Notes: generated by a model not told the origin, from the letters alone. DNA of 40,069 bases from Candidatus Gallacutalibacter pullistercoris (GCA_018710915.1 DVIY01000220.1:1-40069), one strand, 5' to 3'. Counted from the first letter of the stretch, positions 8,701 to 17,826 are shown. Numbers and translations are program-made.

Positions 8701-9121
8701 AGCTGCCGCCGCGACGGATCGTTTCCCTTTCCGCAAAGCTAACCCGCGAATTGGCAGCAGGCACTGCCCGCCCCTTGCGGGAAAACGGAGGGGAGCGGCG
8801 TCAGGAACAGGACAAGGCCCCTTTTTTTCTTGCAAAAAGGGGCCTCTTGAAAAAAATCCCACCGGGATATTTTTCAATTCACCACCAAAAATGCGCCCTG
8901 CGGAAAAAAGGGTTTCGCCCATTGCGATGGGCGATTGGGGGCTTCTCGCCCCCTAACCCCCTCGCCGCCTTTTGGTAAAAGTCGGGCGAAAACTTTAACT
9001 TCACGGGGTAGCAAAGTGAAAATTTTTAGCTTTCTCCACGCGAACAGCTGACGCCGCGACAGATAGTTTTCCTTTTCGCAAAGCTTACCCGCGAATTGGC
9101 AGCGGGCACTGCCCGCCGCGA
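8701..9121 (-). repeat. Modular multi-hairpin intergenic repeat, copy A (minus orientation), with two 72-bp direct repeat units (8701-8772 and 9046-9117) flanking the core
   Basis: Reverse complement matches copy B: GGGGGCgagaaGCCCCC, TCGCCCATcgcaATGGGCGA, gcgcattttNggtgaatt, AGGCCCCTTTTTTgcaagAAAAAAAGGGGCCT. Confidence 0.85.
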
Positions 9122-9192
9122 CGGATAGCTCTCTATACGGAAAAGCCCGCCCGTTATTATTATGATTGATACAGTAAGAAAGGAGCGAAACC

Positions 9193-10503
9193 ATGGCAGT
9201 TCTCATCCAACAGGTACACCCAAACGGCCCCGCCGATGCGGCCGGAATCCGGGCGGGGGAAACCCTCGTTTCCATTAACGGCAGCACCATTATGGATGTG
9301 CTGGATTACCGCTTTTATGAGACCGATTCCCGCCTGACCGTGACCGTGCAAAACCAGCAGGGAGAAGAGCGCTCGGTGTTCATCCGCAAGGGGCAGTATG
9401 AGTCCCTGGGGCTGGAGTTTGAAACCTATCTCATGGATAAACAGCACTCCTGCCGGAATAAGTGTATTTTCTGCTTTATCGACCAGCTTCCCAAAGGGAT
9501 GCGGGAAAGCCTGTATTTTAAGGACGACGACTCCCGCCTTTCCTTCCTTTTTGGAAATTATATCACCCTGACCAATCTCAGTGAACATGAAATTGACCGC
9601 ATTATCAAAATGCATATCAGCCCCATCAATGTGTCCATCCACACCACCAACCCCGAGCTTCGGTGCAAAATGATGGGTAACCGCTTTGCCGGAAAAGCCC
9701 TGGGGCTGTTAAAACGCTTTGCCGATGCAGGCATCCACATCAACGGCCAGCTGGTGCTGTGCCCGGGCATTAACGACGGCCCCGAGCTGGAGCGGACGCT
9801 AAACGACCTGTATGCCCTGGGCGAAAATGTCCAGAGCATCGCCTGCGTGCCCGTAGGTGTCACCCGCTATCGGGAGGGTCTGTACCCGTTGACTACCTAT
9901 ACAAAAGAAACCGCCGAAGCCACCCTGCGCCAGATTGAAGCCTTTGGCGACAGGTTCCAAAAAGAGCGCGGCGCCCGCACCGTGTATGCTTCTGATGAGT
10001 TCTATCTGCTGGCAGAAAGGGAAATCCCCGAGCCGGAATTTTATGAGGACTTCGCCCAGCTGGAAAACGGCGTGGGCCTTTTGGCCAGCTTGCAGGAGGA
10101 ATTCCGCTTTGCTTTGGAGGGCTTTACATCACCCGAAATAAAACGCCGCGTCACCATCGCTACCGGTGAAGGGGCTTATGCGTTCCTCAACAGAATGCTT
10201 GACGAACTGCGCGCAAAATGCGATACTATAGAGTGTAATGTGGTTCCTGTTCACAATGACTTTTTTGGCGGAACGGTGAACGTTTCCGGCCTTCTCACCG
10301 GACAGGACCTGTTTGCCCAGCTACAGGGCCGCGATTTGGGGGACGCCGTACTCATCCCCTGCGTCACCCTGCGGCAGCAGGAGGACGTGTTTCTGGACGA
10401 TATGTCAGTCAGTGAGCTTTCTCAAAAGCTGGGCGTGCCGGTTATCCCGGTCATTAACGAAGGCCAGCACCTGCTGGACGCTATTACAGGGAGGGATACC
10501 TGA
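9193..10503 (+). CDS. DUF512-family PDZ/radical SAM-like protein
   Basis: N-terminal PDZ-like NGPADAAGIRAGETLVSING, CRNKCIFCFIDQLPKGMRESLYFKDDDSRLSFLFGNYITLTNL; C-terminal DUF512-like region. Confidence 0.9.
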   Translation: MAVLIQQVHPNGPADAAGIRAGETLVSINGSTIMDVLDYRFYETDSRLTVTVQNQQGEERSVFIRKGQYESLGLEFETYLMDKQHSCRNKCIFCFIDQLPKGMRESLYFKDDDSRLSFLFGNYITLTNLSEHEIDRIIKMHISPINVSIHTTNPELRCKMMGNRFAGKALGLLKRFADAGIHINGQLVLCPGINDGPELERTLNDLYALGENVQSIACVPVGVTRYREGLYPLTTYTKETAEATLRQIEAFGDRFQKERGARTVYASDEFYLLAEREIPEPEFYEDFAQLENGVGLLASLQEEFRFALEGFTSPEIKRRVTIATGEGAYAFLNRMLDELRAKCDTIECNVVPVHNDFFGGTVNVSGLLTGQDLFAQLQGRDLGDAVLIPCVTLRQQEDVFLDDMSVSELSQKLGVPVIPVINEGQHLLDAITGRDT

Positions 10504-11828
10504 TGTCAAAACCGGTAGTGGCCGTTGTCGGCCGCCCCAACGTGGGCAAATCTACCTTGTTTAATAAACTCATCGGCCAGCGCCTGTCTATTGTGGACGA
10601 TACCCCCGGCGTGACCCGTGACCGGATTTATGGGGAATGTGAATGGAAAAACCGGAAATTCTCGCTGGTGGATACCGGCGGTATCGAGCCGGATTCTTCC
10701 GATGTCATTTTGTCTCAAATGCGCTTGCAGGCGCAGCTGGCCATTGACGCCGCCGATGTGATTATCCTGGTAACGGATGTCCGCACCGGTTTGGTGGCCA
10801 CTGATTCGGACATTGCCGCCATGCTGCTGAAAAGCGGTCGGCCTGTCATCGTCTGCGTGAACAAGTGCGACTCGGTGGGCGAGCCCCCGGCAGATTTTTA
10901 TGAATTTTATAACCTGGGCCTGGGCGACCCCATCCAGGTTTCTTCTGTCCACGGCCACGGCACCGGCGATTTGCTGGACGCAGTGGTAGGCCTGCTCCCG
11001 CCCGAGGAGGACGAAGACGAGGACGGCGAAACCATCCGGGTGGCCATTATCGGCAAGCCCAATGTGGGAAAATCCTCGCTGGTAAACCGGATTTCCGGTG
11101 AAAATCGCTGCATCGTTTCCGACATTGCCGGCACCACCCGTGACGCCATTGATACGGAAATTGAAAACGAGTTCGGCAAGTTTGTGCTCATCGACACGGC
11201 CGGCCTTCGCCGCAAAAACAAGGTGGAGGATGCCATTGAAAAATACAGCAACCTGCGGGCCCAAATGGCCATTGAGCGGGCAGATGTGTGCGCCATCCTC
11301 ATTGACGCCGAAGTGGGCTTTACCGACCAGGATTCCAAGGTGGCGGGGCTTGCCCACGAGGCAGGCAAAGGCTGCGTAATCGTGGTGAACAAATGGGACG
11401 CCATTGAAAAGGACCAGGACACCATGTCCGAGTTCCGCAAAAAGCTGGAAAAGGATTTTTCCTTTATGTCCTATGCGCCCTTTGTGTTTATTTCCGCCAA
11501 GACCGGCCAGCGCATCGACCGGCTGTTTGAGCTGATTAAGCACGTGGCCAGCAGCAACTCCATGCGGATTCCCACAGGCATGATTAACGACGTGCTGGCC
11601 CAGGCAGTGGCAAGAGTGCAGCCGCCCACAGACAAGGGCAAGCGGCTCAAGATTTATTATATGACCCAGGCCTCCACCCGTCCGCCCACATTTGTGTGCT
11701 TTGTCAACTCGGCGGAGCTGTTCCACTTCTCCTACCAGCGGTATCTGGAAAACCGGATTCGCGAAACTTTTGGTATGGAGGGTACCCCCATCCGGTTTAT
11801 CATCCGCGAGCGGGGAGAGAAGAACTAA
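10503..11828 (+). CDS. der: Ribosome biogenesis GTPase Der (EngA)
   Basis: Two GTPase domains (GRPNVGKSTLFN, GKPNVGKSSLVN), NKCD/NKWD motifs, KH-like C-terminus. Confidence 0.97.
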   Translation: MSKPVVAVVGRPNVGKSTLFNKLIGQRLSIVDDTPGVTRDRIYGECEWKNRKFSLVDTGGIEPDSSDVILSQMRLQAQLAIDAADVIILVTDVRTGLVATDSDIAAMLLKSGRPVIVCVNKCDSVGEPPADFYEFYNLGLGDPIQVSSVHGHGTGDLLDAVVGLLPPEEDEDEDGETIRVAIIGKPNVGKSSLVNRISGENRCIVSDIAGTTRDAIDTEIENEFGKFVLIDTAGLRRKNKVEDAIEKYSNLRAQMAIERADVCAILIDAEVGFTDQDSKVAGLAHEAGKGCVIVVNKWDAIEKDQDTMSEFRKKLEKDFSFMSYAPFVFISAKTGQRIDRLFELIKHVASSNSMRIPTGMINDVLAQAVARVQPPTDKGKRLKIYYMTQASTRPPTFVCFVNSAELFHFSYQRYLENRIRETFGMEGTPIRFIIRERGEKN

Positions 11829-11885
11829 AGTAAAAACAGTCCCCTCAGCAGTCCGCTATTATCAATATTGAAGGAGAGATTACCC

Positions 11886-12611
11886 ATGGATTTCAGTCAT
11901 TTTGCAGACTTCATCCTGCCGGGAATCGGCGCGGCTATCATTGCCTATCTCTTGGGAAGCCTGAGCTTCTCCATTATCCTCACCCGTATTTTTAAAAACC
12001 ACGAGGACATCCGCTCCTATGGCAGCGGCAATGCCGGCGCTACCAATGTGCTGCGCTCGGTGGGCAAAAAGGCCGCCGCCCTCACCTTTTTGCTGGACTT
12101 CCTCAAGTGTGTGGTGGCCGTGATTATCGGCAAGCTGATTTTCGGCTATGTGGCCGCACAAATCGGCGTGGGGGATACGGCGGTTCAATATGGCGCATAC
12201 ATTGCGGGCTTTGCCTGCCTGCTGGGGCATGTGTTCCCGGTGTATTTTGGTTTCCGGGGCGGAAAAGGTGTTGTCACCAGCGCTGCCATGATGGCGCTGA
12301 TTGACTGGCGTGTGTTTATTATTGTGCTGCTTACCTTTATCATTGCCTTTGCCCTCAAAAAGATTGTGTCCCTCGGCTCGGTGCTGGCAGCTTGTGTCTA
12401 TCCGGTGGCGACTTTCCTGATTACCTTTTTTCTCGACTACAAAATGCAGTTCCTTTCTATGGTCAGCAGTGCGAACATTACCTATGTGGTGATTTCCACA
12501 GTTTTGTCGTTGCTCATCGCGCTGACGGTGATTATCCTGCACCGCGCCAATATCAAGCGGCTGCTGGCCGGGGAAGAAAAGCAGATTTCTTTCAGCGGCC
12601 CCAAAAAATAA
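11886..12611 (+). CDS. plsY: Acyl-phosphate glycerol-3-phosphate acyltransferase PlsY
   Basis: GSGNAGATNVLR, LGHVFPVYFGFRGGKGVVTS; RBS ggagag. Confidence 0.95.
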   Translation: MDFSHFADFILPGIGAAIIAYLLGSLSFSIILTRIFKNHEDIRSYGSGNAGATNVLRSVGKKAAALTFLLDFLKCVVAVIIGKLIFGYVAAQIGVGDTAVQYGAYIAGFACLLGHVFPVYFGFRGGKGVVTSAAMMALIDWRVFIIVLLTFIIAFALKKIVSLGSVLAACVYPVATFLITFFLDYKMQFLSMVSSANITYVVISTVLSLLIALTVIILHRANIKRLLAGEEKQISFSGPKK

Positions 12612-12623
12612 AATAGACAGCAA

Positions 12624-12668
12624 CCCCCGGTTCTGCGTACAGGCAGGACCGGGGGCGTTTATTTTACA
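12624..12668 (+). terminator. Intrinsic terminator after plsY
   Basis: CCCCCGGTTCTGC gtaca GGCAGGACCGGGGG then cgtttattttac. Confidence 0.75.
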
Positions 12669-12699
12669 GGAAACGGAGAAATCATTATTGAAAATGTTA

Positions 12700-13716
12700 T
12701 CACTGCCTTTTCCATTCCTCATAAGGTATTTTATGAGCAATTGCGTATTCGTGGGCATAAGAATCTTTTGGAGCACAAATCACAGCCTGTGAAGTATTGA
12801 CAAAGGCGTCTTCTGCAATGTAAGAGACGCTTTCGGGAATATACACCTTTTCAAGCAGTACACAATCGGCAAAAGCTACATTAGATATGGTCCTTATGGT
12901 GTCTGGAAGTATGACCGAAGTCAGGTCATCAGTAGGCCGAAATGTGCTTGAACCGAGTGCTCTTACCTCGATTCCATCAATCTGGCTGGGGACAATTACA
13001 TCTTTCTCTCCATTTTTTGCGAAAAAACTGGTTATCACACAAACTGGTGCGCCAATGGAATCATATAAGATATCATACACAATCTTTTCATGGTATTGCT
13101 GCATATATACGGCCTGCGGCTTTTCTTTTTCCGGTACTGACACCAGTGGTTTCGGTGTGTAATACTCGAACGGGATATGCTGTTCACAGGCAAATTTTTC
13201 GGCAAAAGAGCCTTTTTCTACATACAGGGTAACGTTTGGGCTGTCAACAAAAGCGTTGTCGGTAATTTCTTCCACACTGGCCGGTATATATACTTCTTTC
13301 AGTGCTTTGCAGTTGGCAAAAGCCATGTTGTAAATAGATTTGACTGTTTTGGGCAAGATTACCTTTTGAAGGTTTGCAAGTCCCTGGAAAGCTTCCCGCG
13401 TAATCTCGGTAATCGGGATTCCATCATACTCATGCGGTGTATCTGCTACAGGGAAGTCATACTCGCCAGCCTTGAATTTTAACACAGCCGCCAGCTTTCT
13501 CCCTTTTTTATCCTGGTGGAAGGAAATCAAAAACTGGCCATCCCGCGATATTCTGGGGCTATACTCTATCTCACAGGCTTTTGCAATCAGGCGCTGCTCT
13601 TCTATTTTTCGAAGCTTGAGTGCATAGGCGCTGCCAAATACCCCTGTTAGCAGCACAGCCGTACCCAATAATATAGTAATAATACGCTTCTTTTTTGTCA
13701 TCCTCCTGTTTTTCAT
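12700..13716 (-). CDS. Membrane-anchored leucine-rich repeat (BspA/LRR_5-type) protein
   Basis: N-terminal KNRRMTKKKRIITILLGTAVLLTG anchor; repeated LQKVILPKTVKSIYNMAFANCKALKEVYIPASVEEITDNAF pattern; RBS on minus strand aaggaggaaag. Confidence 0.85.
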   Translation of the reverse strand: MKNRRMTKKKRIITILLGTAVLLTGVFGSAYALKLRKIEEQRLIAKACEIEYSPRISRDGQFLISFHQDKKGRKLAAVLKFKAGEYDFPVADTPHEYDGIPITEITREAFQGLANLQKVILPKTVKSIYNMAFANCKALKEVYIPASVEEITDNAFVDSPNVTLYVEKGSFAEKFACEQHIPFEYYTPKPLVSVPEKEKPQAVYMQQYHEKIVYDILYDSIGAPVCVITSFFAKNGEKDVIVPSQIDGIEVRALGSSTFRPTDDLTSVILPDTIRTISNVAFADCVLLEKVYIPESVSYIAEDAFVNTSQAVICAPKDSYAHEYAIAHKIPYEEWKRQ

Positions 13717-13789
13717 AAAACTTTCCTCCTTCTTTGACAGTAGGCAATTGTTTTATAAAAATTATAAATTTTGTAAACTTGTTATTTTT

Positions 13790-13818
13790 ATACTATCATC
13801 TATGAGCAAATTTGTCAA
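13790..13818 (-). promoter_or_regulatory. SigmaA-type promoter for LRR gene
   Basis: Minus-strand TTGACA (13813-13818), 17 bp, TAGTAT (13790-13795). Confidence 0.7.
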
Positions 13819-13942
13819 CAAACGACACTTTATTTCCTTTGCAATACCATTTTAAAAAAGCTGTGAATTTGCAGAGCTTTCTCATATTCGATATGCTGTT
13901 TCCATATGCATAAAAGAGAGCAATGTGAAAGGGAGTGACCGG

Positions 13943-14764
13943 ATGTTCGCAGTGTGGAAGAAGCAGCAGGTTCTGGTAGGGTTGGGTGTGTTCGTGGTGT
14001 TTTCCGGCCTGATGGTTTCATGGCTGGCAACCCTGGCACAGGGCGGTGCACAGCCGGCTTCGGCAGACACGAACTGGGGCCTGAGCTTCCAGCAGGAAGG
14101 GAAAACCCCTGTTGGGAATGCTTCCCCGGAGTTTCTTGCCCAGTATGATGCCTGCTATGCCGGAAGTGAAGAAAAAAAGGTGATTTATCTGACTTTTGAC
14201 GCGGGCTATGAAAACGGCTGTACACCCGCTATCCTGGACGCGCTGAAAAAACATTCCGTAAAAGCCGCGTTCTTTGTGGTGGGAAATTACATCGAAACCA
14301 GCCCGGAGCTTGTAAAGCGTATGGTAAAAGAAGGGCATCTGGTGGGGAACCATACATACCACCACCCGGATATGTCTTCAATCTCGGAAAAAGCCTCATT
14401 TGAAAAAGAACTGGCCAGCCTGGAAGCTTTGTATGAAGAAACAACCGGAGAAAAAATGCAGAAATATTATCGCCCACCGCAGGGGAAATACAGCGAGAGC
14501 AACTTGCAGCAGGCGCAGGAATTGGGATATCACACAGTTTTTTGGAGCCTTGCCTATGTAGACTGGTACCAGGACAAACAGCCCAGCCATGAAGAAGCCT
14601 TTGAAAAGCTGACCGGACGCATCCATCCGGGCGCAATTGTGCTGCTGCACAGTACTTCTCAAACCAACGCGGAGATTCTCGATGAACTTCTGACCCGCTG
14701 GGAGCAGATGGGGTATACCTTCGGCACCCTGCCTGAGCTTTTTAAAGAGACATCTTCAAAATAG
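13943..14764 (+). CDS. Polysaccharide deacetylase, PdaA-like (delta-lactam peptidoglycan de-N-acetylase)
   Basis: YLTFDAGYENGCTPAILDALKKHSVKAAFFVVGNYI, GNHTYHHPDM, YRPPQGKYSE; N-terminal signal/TM. Confidence 0.9.
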   Translation: MFAVWKKQQVLVGLGVFVVFSGLMVSWLATLAQGGAQPASADTNWGLSFQQEGKTPVGNASPEFLAQYDACYAGSEEKKVIYLTFDAGYENGCTPAILDALKKHSVKAAFFVVGNYIETSPELVKRMVKEGHLVGNHTYHHPDMSSISEKASFEKELASLEALYEETTGEKMQKYYRPPQGKYSESNLQQAQELGYHTVFWSLAYVDWYQDKQPSHEEAFEKLTGRIHPGAIVLLHSTSQTNAEILDELLTRWEQMGYTFGTLPELFKETSSK

Positions 14765-14910
14765 CAATTAAAACCTTATATAGTTGGTAATGTTTTCTAA
14801 AAAAGCAGGGACTTTTTTCTTTTTGCCTGATGTGGTATACTAAACCTGCTATGAGAAATTGCGGCCGGAGGTTCCGACGCGTTTTATTAAAGTATACAGG
14901 AGGAGATCAG

Positions 14911-15864
14911 GTGGAAGAAAAACGATTTGCAGTATTGATTGACGCAGAAAATGTATCCAATATTTATATCAAATATATTCTCGATGAGATTTCGAATTAT
15001 GGCAGTGTGACCTATAAGCGCATCTATGGCGACTGGACCAGCTCGTCAGCATCCGGCTGGAAGAGCCAGCTGCTCGAAAATTCCATCACGCCGGTGCAGC
15101 AGTACAGCTATACCTATGGCAAAAATGCAACCGACTCCGCGATGATTATCGATGCCATGGATATCCTGTATTCCGGAAATGTGGAGGGGTTCTGTCTGGT
15201 TTCCAGCGACAGTGACTTCACCAAGCTGGCTACCCGTTTGCGCGAATCCGGCATGATGGTGGTGGGGATGGGGGAAAAGAAGACCCCAAAACCATTCAGT
15301 GTGGCATGCAATGTGTTCAAATATCTCGAGGTGCTGCGCGCTGATGCTGAGGCAGAGGCAGCGGAGGAAAAAACCGACAACAGCGAAAATATGACGGATA
15401 TCGATACCATCCTGCGCGCGATGGTGAATATCATCAGTGAGAACAGCGACGAAGAAAAAGGAATCAGCATCGGCGAGTTGGGCAATCACCTGCTCAAGCG
15501 CTACCCGGATTTTGATGTACGCAACTATGGTTATACCAAGCTTTCCAAATTCCTTTCTTCTTTTGACGGGCTGAGCCTCACACGCATCAATAATGTCATC
15601 TTTGTATCGCTGCGGCAGAACCATCTGGACGCAGATTCTGTCCGGCTGGCAATCGTAGCCTATGTGCGCGATTGGGAAAAATCCCGGCACAGCAGGGTGA
15701 ATCTGGGCCAGCTGAACCAGTGGCTGATGGAAAAATACCCGCAGTTCAATGTAAAGAACTACGGGTACACCACTTTTGTGAAATTTGTCAGCGATATCCA
15801 GGGCCTGGTCGTAAAAAGCAGCGGCAAAAACGGACGTATCAAGCATGTGCATCTGGTGCAATAA
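14911..15864 (+). CDS. NYN-domain (PIN-like) protein with two OST-HTH/LOTUS domains
   Basis: FAVLIDAENVS ... DSAMIIDAMDILYSGNVEGFCLVSSDSDFTKLATRLRESG; two repeats ISIGELGNHLLKRYPDFDVRNYGYTKLSKFL and VNLGQLNQWLMEKYPQFNVKNYGYTTFVKFV; GTG start with RBS aggagga. Confidence 0.9.
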   Translation: MEEKRFAVLIDAENVSNIYIKYILDEISNYGSVTYKRIYGDWTSSSASGWKSQLLENSITPVQQYSYTYGKNATDSAMIIDAMDILYSGNVEGFCLVSSDSDFTKLATRLRESGMMVVGMGEKKTPKPFSVACNVFKYLEVLRADAEAEAAEEKTDNSENMTDIDTILRAMVNIISENSDEEKGISIGELGNHLLKRYPDFDVRNYGYTKLSKFLSSFDGLSLTRINNVIFVSLRQNHLDADSVRLAIVAYVRDWEKSRHSRVNLGQLNQWLMEKYPQFNVKNYGYTTFVKFVSDIQGLVVKSSGKNGRIKHVHLVQ

Positions 15865-15872
15865 ATAAAAGT

Positions 15873-16253
15873 TTACAGCACGTTATCCAGCGTGACCGTT
15901 TCGGTTTCAGTCAGTTGTGCAAATTGCGCGGCAGCAAGGCTGCACCGGGCTTCTAATATTCCGATTTCGTGGTTTTGAATCAGCGCAGGCAGTTCGGCCA
16001 GCGTTTCTTGAATGGGCGCCAGGCTGGCATGGGGCATAAAGGTGCACAGCTTTCGGTGTTCTTCTTCCCATTGATGCTGTAAACTTCGGCTTACTGCCAG
16101 TGCACTGGAATAATTCCCGTTGTAAATTTCTGCCCGCAGTCGGCTGAGTCCTTCCGTCATTTTGTGGGAGGAGGACTGTGCAGTGGAATATCCCAGCCCA
16201 CATAATATCAACAGCAATACCAGCAGAATACCGGATGCCCACAAACGTTTCAT
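15873..16253 (-). CDS. DUF4363 family membrane-anchored protein
   Basis: N-terminal TM, paired with downstream-overlapping DUF421 gene as is common in Clostridia. Confidence 0.75.
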   Translation of the reverse strand: MKRLWASGILLVLLLILCGLGYSTAQSSSHKMTEGLSRLRAEIYNGNYSSALAVSRSLQHQWEEEHRKLCTFMPHASLAPIQETLAELPALIQNHEIGILEARCSLAAAQFAQLTETETVTLDNVL

Positions 16254-16957
16254 GATGTGCTGCCCCCTTTCATGGTGGAGAGATTGTCACCCTGCTTGGG
16301 AATGATGGCATACCCGCCCTGCGTGTCGGCGGTCATAATAAATACCTGCCGCAGGGAGAGCCCCTGCTGGGACAGGATGTCTTCGGCCCAGCGGCGGCTC
16401 TGGCCGCACAGGCGCAGGGAAGAGTCCGAAAATTCGCCGTCGCTGATGACCACCACTTCCAGACCCGTGTCGGATGGGCAGAGCCCCAGCAGCTGGTTGG
16501 TGGGCTGGTCAGCTTCCGGCTTTTTGACAATGCTCAGCTTGCCGTTGGTCTCCATAATCGCCCAGGCCACATCGCGGATAGAAAAGACGTCCTTTTCTCG
16601 CAGCTCTTCAAAGAGGTCTTCGATGCTCAAACGCAGACGGGACATTTCTTTCTGATCCAGCTGCCCATTATTGATGAGCACGATGGGTTTGCCACACACC
16701 AGGCGGCGGAATTTACCGCTTTTGAGCATAAAAACAGAGATGGCAATTTCACACATGACCAGAACCGCAATGGGGATAAAGCCACTGGCCAATGGTTGGC
16801 CGGTATCCTGCATGGGAATCGCTGCGATGTCGGAAATCAGCAGGGTTACCACCAGCTCGGAAGTCTGCAGCTCGCTGATTTGCCGTTTCCCCATAAGCCG
16901 TACAGCAGCCAGGATGACTATGTACAGCAGAACGGTGCGCACAAAAGAAATAATCAT
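16250..16957 (-). CDS. DUF421 (YetF-like) membrane protein
   Basis: LYIVILAAVRLMGKRQISELQTSELVVTLLISDIAAIPM; minus-strand RBS ggaggtttct before ATG at 16957. Confidence 0.93.
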   Translation of the reverse strand: MIISFVRTVLLYIVILAAVRLMGKRQISELQTSELVVTLLISDIAAIPMQDTGQPLASGFIPIAVLVMCEIAISVFMLKSGKFRRLVCGKPIVLINNGQLDQKEMSRLRLSIEDLFEELREKDVFSIRDVAWAIMETNGKLSIVKKPEADQPTNQLLGLCPSDTGLEVVVISDGEFSDSSLRLCGQSRRWAEDILSQQGLSLRQVFIMTADTQGGYAIIPKQGDNLSTMKGGSTS

Positions 16958-17071
16958 AGAAACCTCCATTTATCGGGATAAGCCGCAAAGAATGATTCGC
17001 GGAAGCCTATTGCTTTCTTACCCATATTTTGCCGCAAGGAAAAAAGGAATATACATTTCTGCAAAAAAACC

Positions 17072-17100
17072 TTGACATTTTGTATGAGGCTGCGTATAAT
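17072..17100 (+). promoter_or_regulatory. Consensus sigmaA promoter for infC-rpmI-rplT
   Basis: TTGACA (17072-17077), 17 bp, TATAAT (17095-17100). Confidence 0.92.
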
Positions 17101-17106
17101 AACTTA

Positions 17107-17257
17107 GGTAAAACAAAGAAGAACAGAAAGGTTCTCACCTGTGGAGTTTCGTCTGTCACGGGTCAATACGATTGGAAGAACAGAGCAGAGGCTCTGTTTG
17201 TTTTCCTGAGGATTGACGCACGGACAGAACTTTTTGTCCGTGCTTTTGTTTTGATGA
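17107..17257 (+). ncRNA. infC leader / L20-type attenuator
   Basis: ~180-nt leader between promoter and infC with terminator hairpin GCACGGACAgaactttTTGTCCGTGC followed by TTTTGTTTT; position matches known L20 autoregulatory leaders. Confidence 0.7.
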
Positions 17258-17282
17258 CTACGTGTTTTGGAGGTGCTTACCA

Positions 17283-17801
17283 ATTAGCAACAAGGAACTG
17301 CAGATCAACGAAGAAATCCGCGATAAAGAAGTTCGCGTCATCGATTCCGACGGCTCTCAGCTGGGTATCATGCCCGCCAGCCAGGCACTGGAAAAGGCCT
17401 ATGCCCGCAACCTCGACCTGGTAAAGATCGCGCCCACGGCAAAGCCCCCGGTTTGCAAGATCATCGACTACGGCAAGTTCCGTTTCGAGCAGGCAAAGCG
17501 TGAGAAGGAAGCCCGTAAGAATCAGCGCGTTGTGGAAATCAAGGAGATTCGTCTGTCTCTCAACATCGACACCCACGATTTTAACACAAAAATGGGTCAC
17601 GCCAAGCGCTTTTTGGAGGACGGCAATAAGGTAAAAGTCTCCATCCGGTTCCGCGGCCGTGAAATGGGCCACCCGGAGCACGGCTATGAGACCATGCGTC
17701 GGTTCGCAGAAGCCTGCGCCGAGTTTGCCAACGTTGAAAAGCCGGCGAAGCTTGAGGGAAGAAACATGCTGATGTTCCTTGCCCCCAAGCCCGTCAAATA
17801 A
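17283..17801 (+). CDS. infC: Translation initiation factor IF-3 (ATT start)
   Basis: ISNKELQINEEIRDKEVRVIDSDGSQLGIM... ; RBS GGAGGTG at ~17269 is upstream of ATT 17283, no in-frame ATG nearby. Confidence 0.93.
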   Translation: MSNKELQINEEIRDKEVRVIDSDGSQLGIMPASQALEKAYARNLDLVKIAPTAKPPVCKIIDYGKFRFEQAKREKEARKNQRVVEIKEIRLSLNIDTHDFNTKMGHAKRFLEDGNKVKVSIRFRGREMGHPEHGYETMRRFAEACAEFANVEKPAKLEGRNMLMFLAPKPVK

Positions 17802-17826
17802 TAAACACTTCTAAGGAGGAGCAGTC

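Noticed and set aside
8815-8845. H5 of copy A as an ordinary intrinsic terminator
   Set aside because: It has a stem with A/T tracts inside the arms but no T-run after the stem on either strand; the true rpmF terminator is at 8583-8615.
8660-8978. Overlapping ORFs 8660-8956, 8751-8978 (plus) and 8605-8922 (minus)
   Set aside because: They lie inside hairpin repeat copy A; the shared 'DWGLLAP' string is repeat translation, not a protein family.
10506-11726. 406-aa minus-strand ORF opposite der, and similar long antisense ORFs (27389-28945, 21280-22443, 32306-33433, 35615-36670, 36797-37765, 24787-25518, 2014-2649)
   Set aside because: They are shadow ORFs opposite clearly conserved genes, with low-complexity composition, no recognisable motifs and no appropriate RBS.
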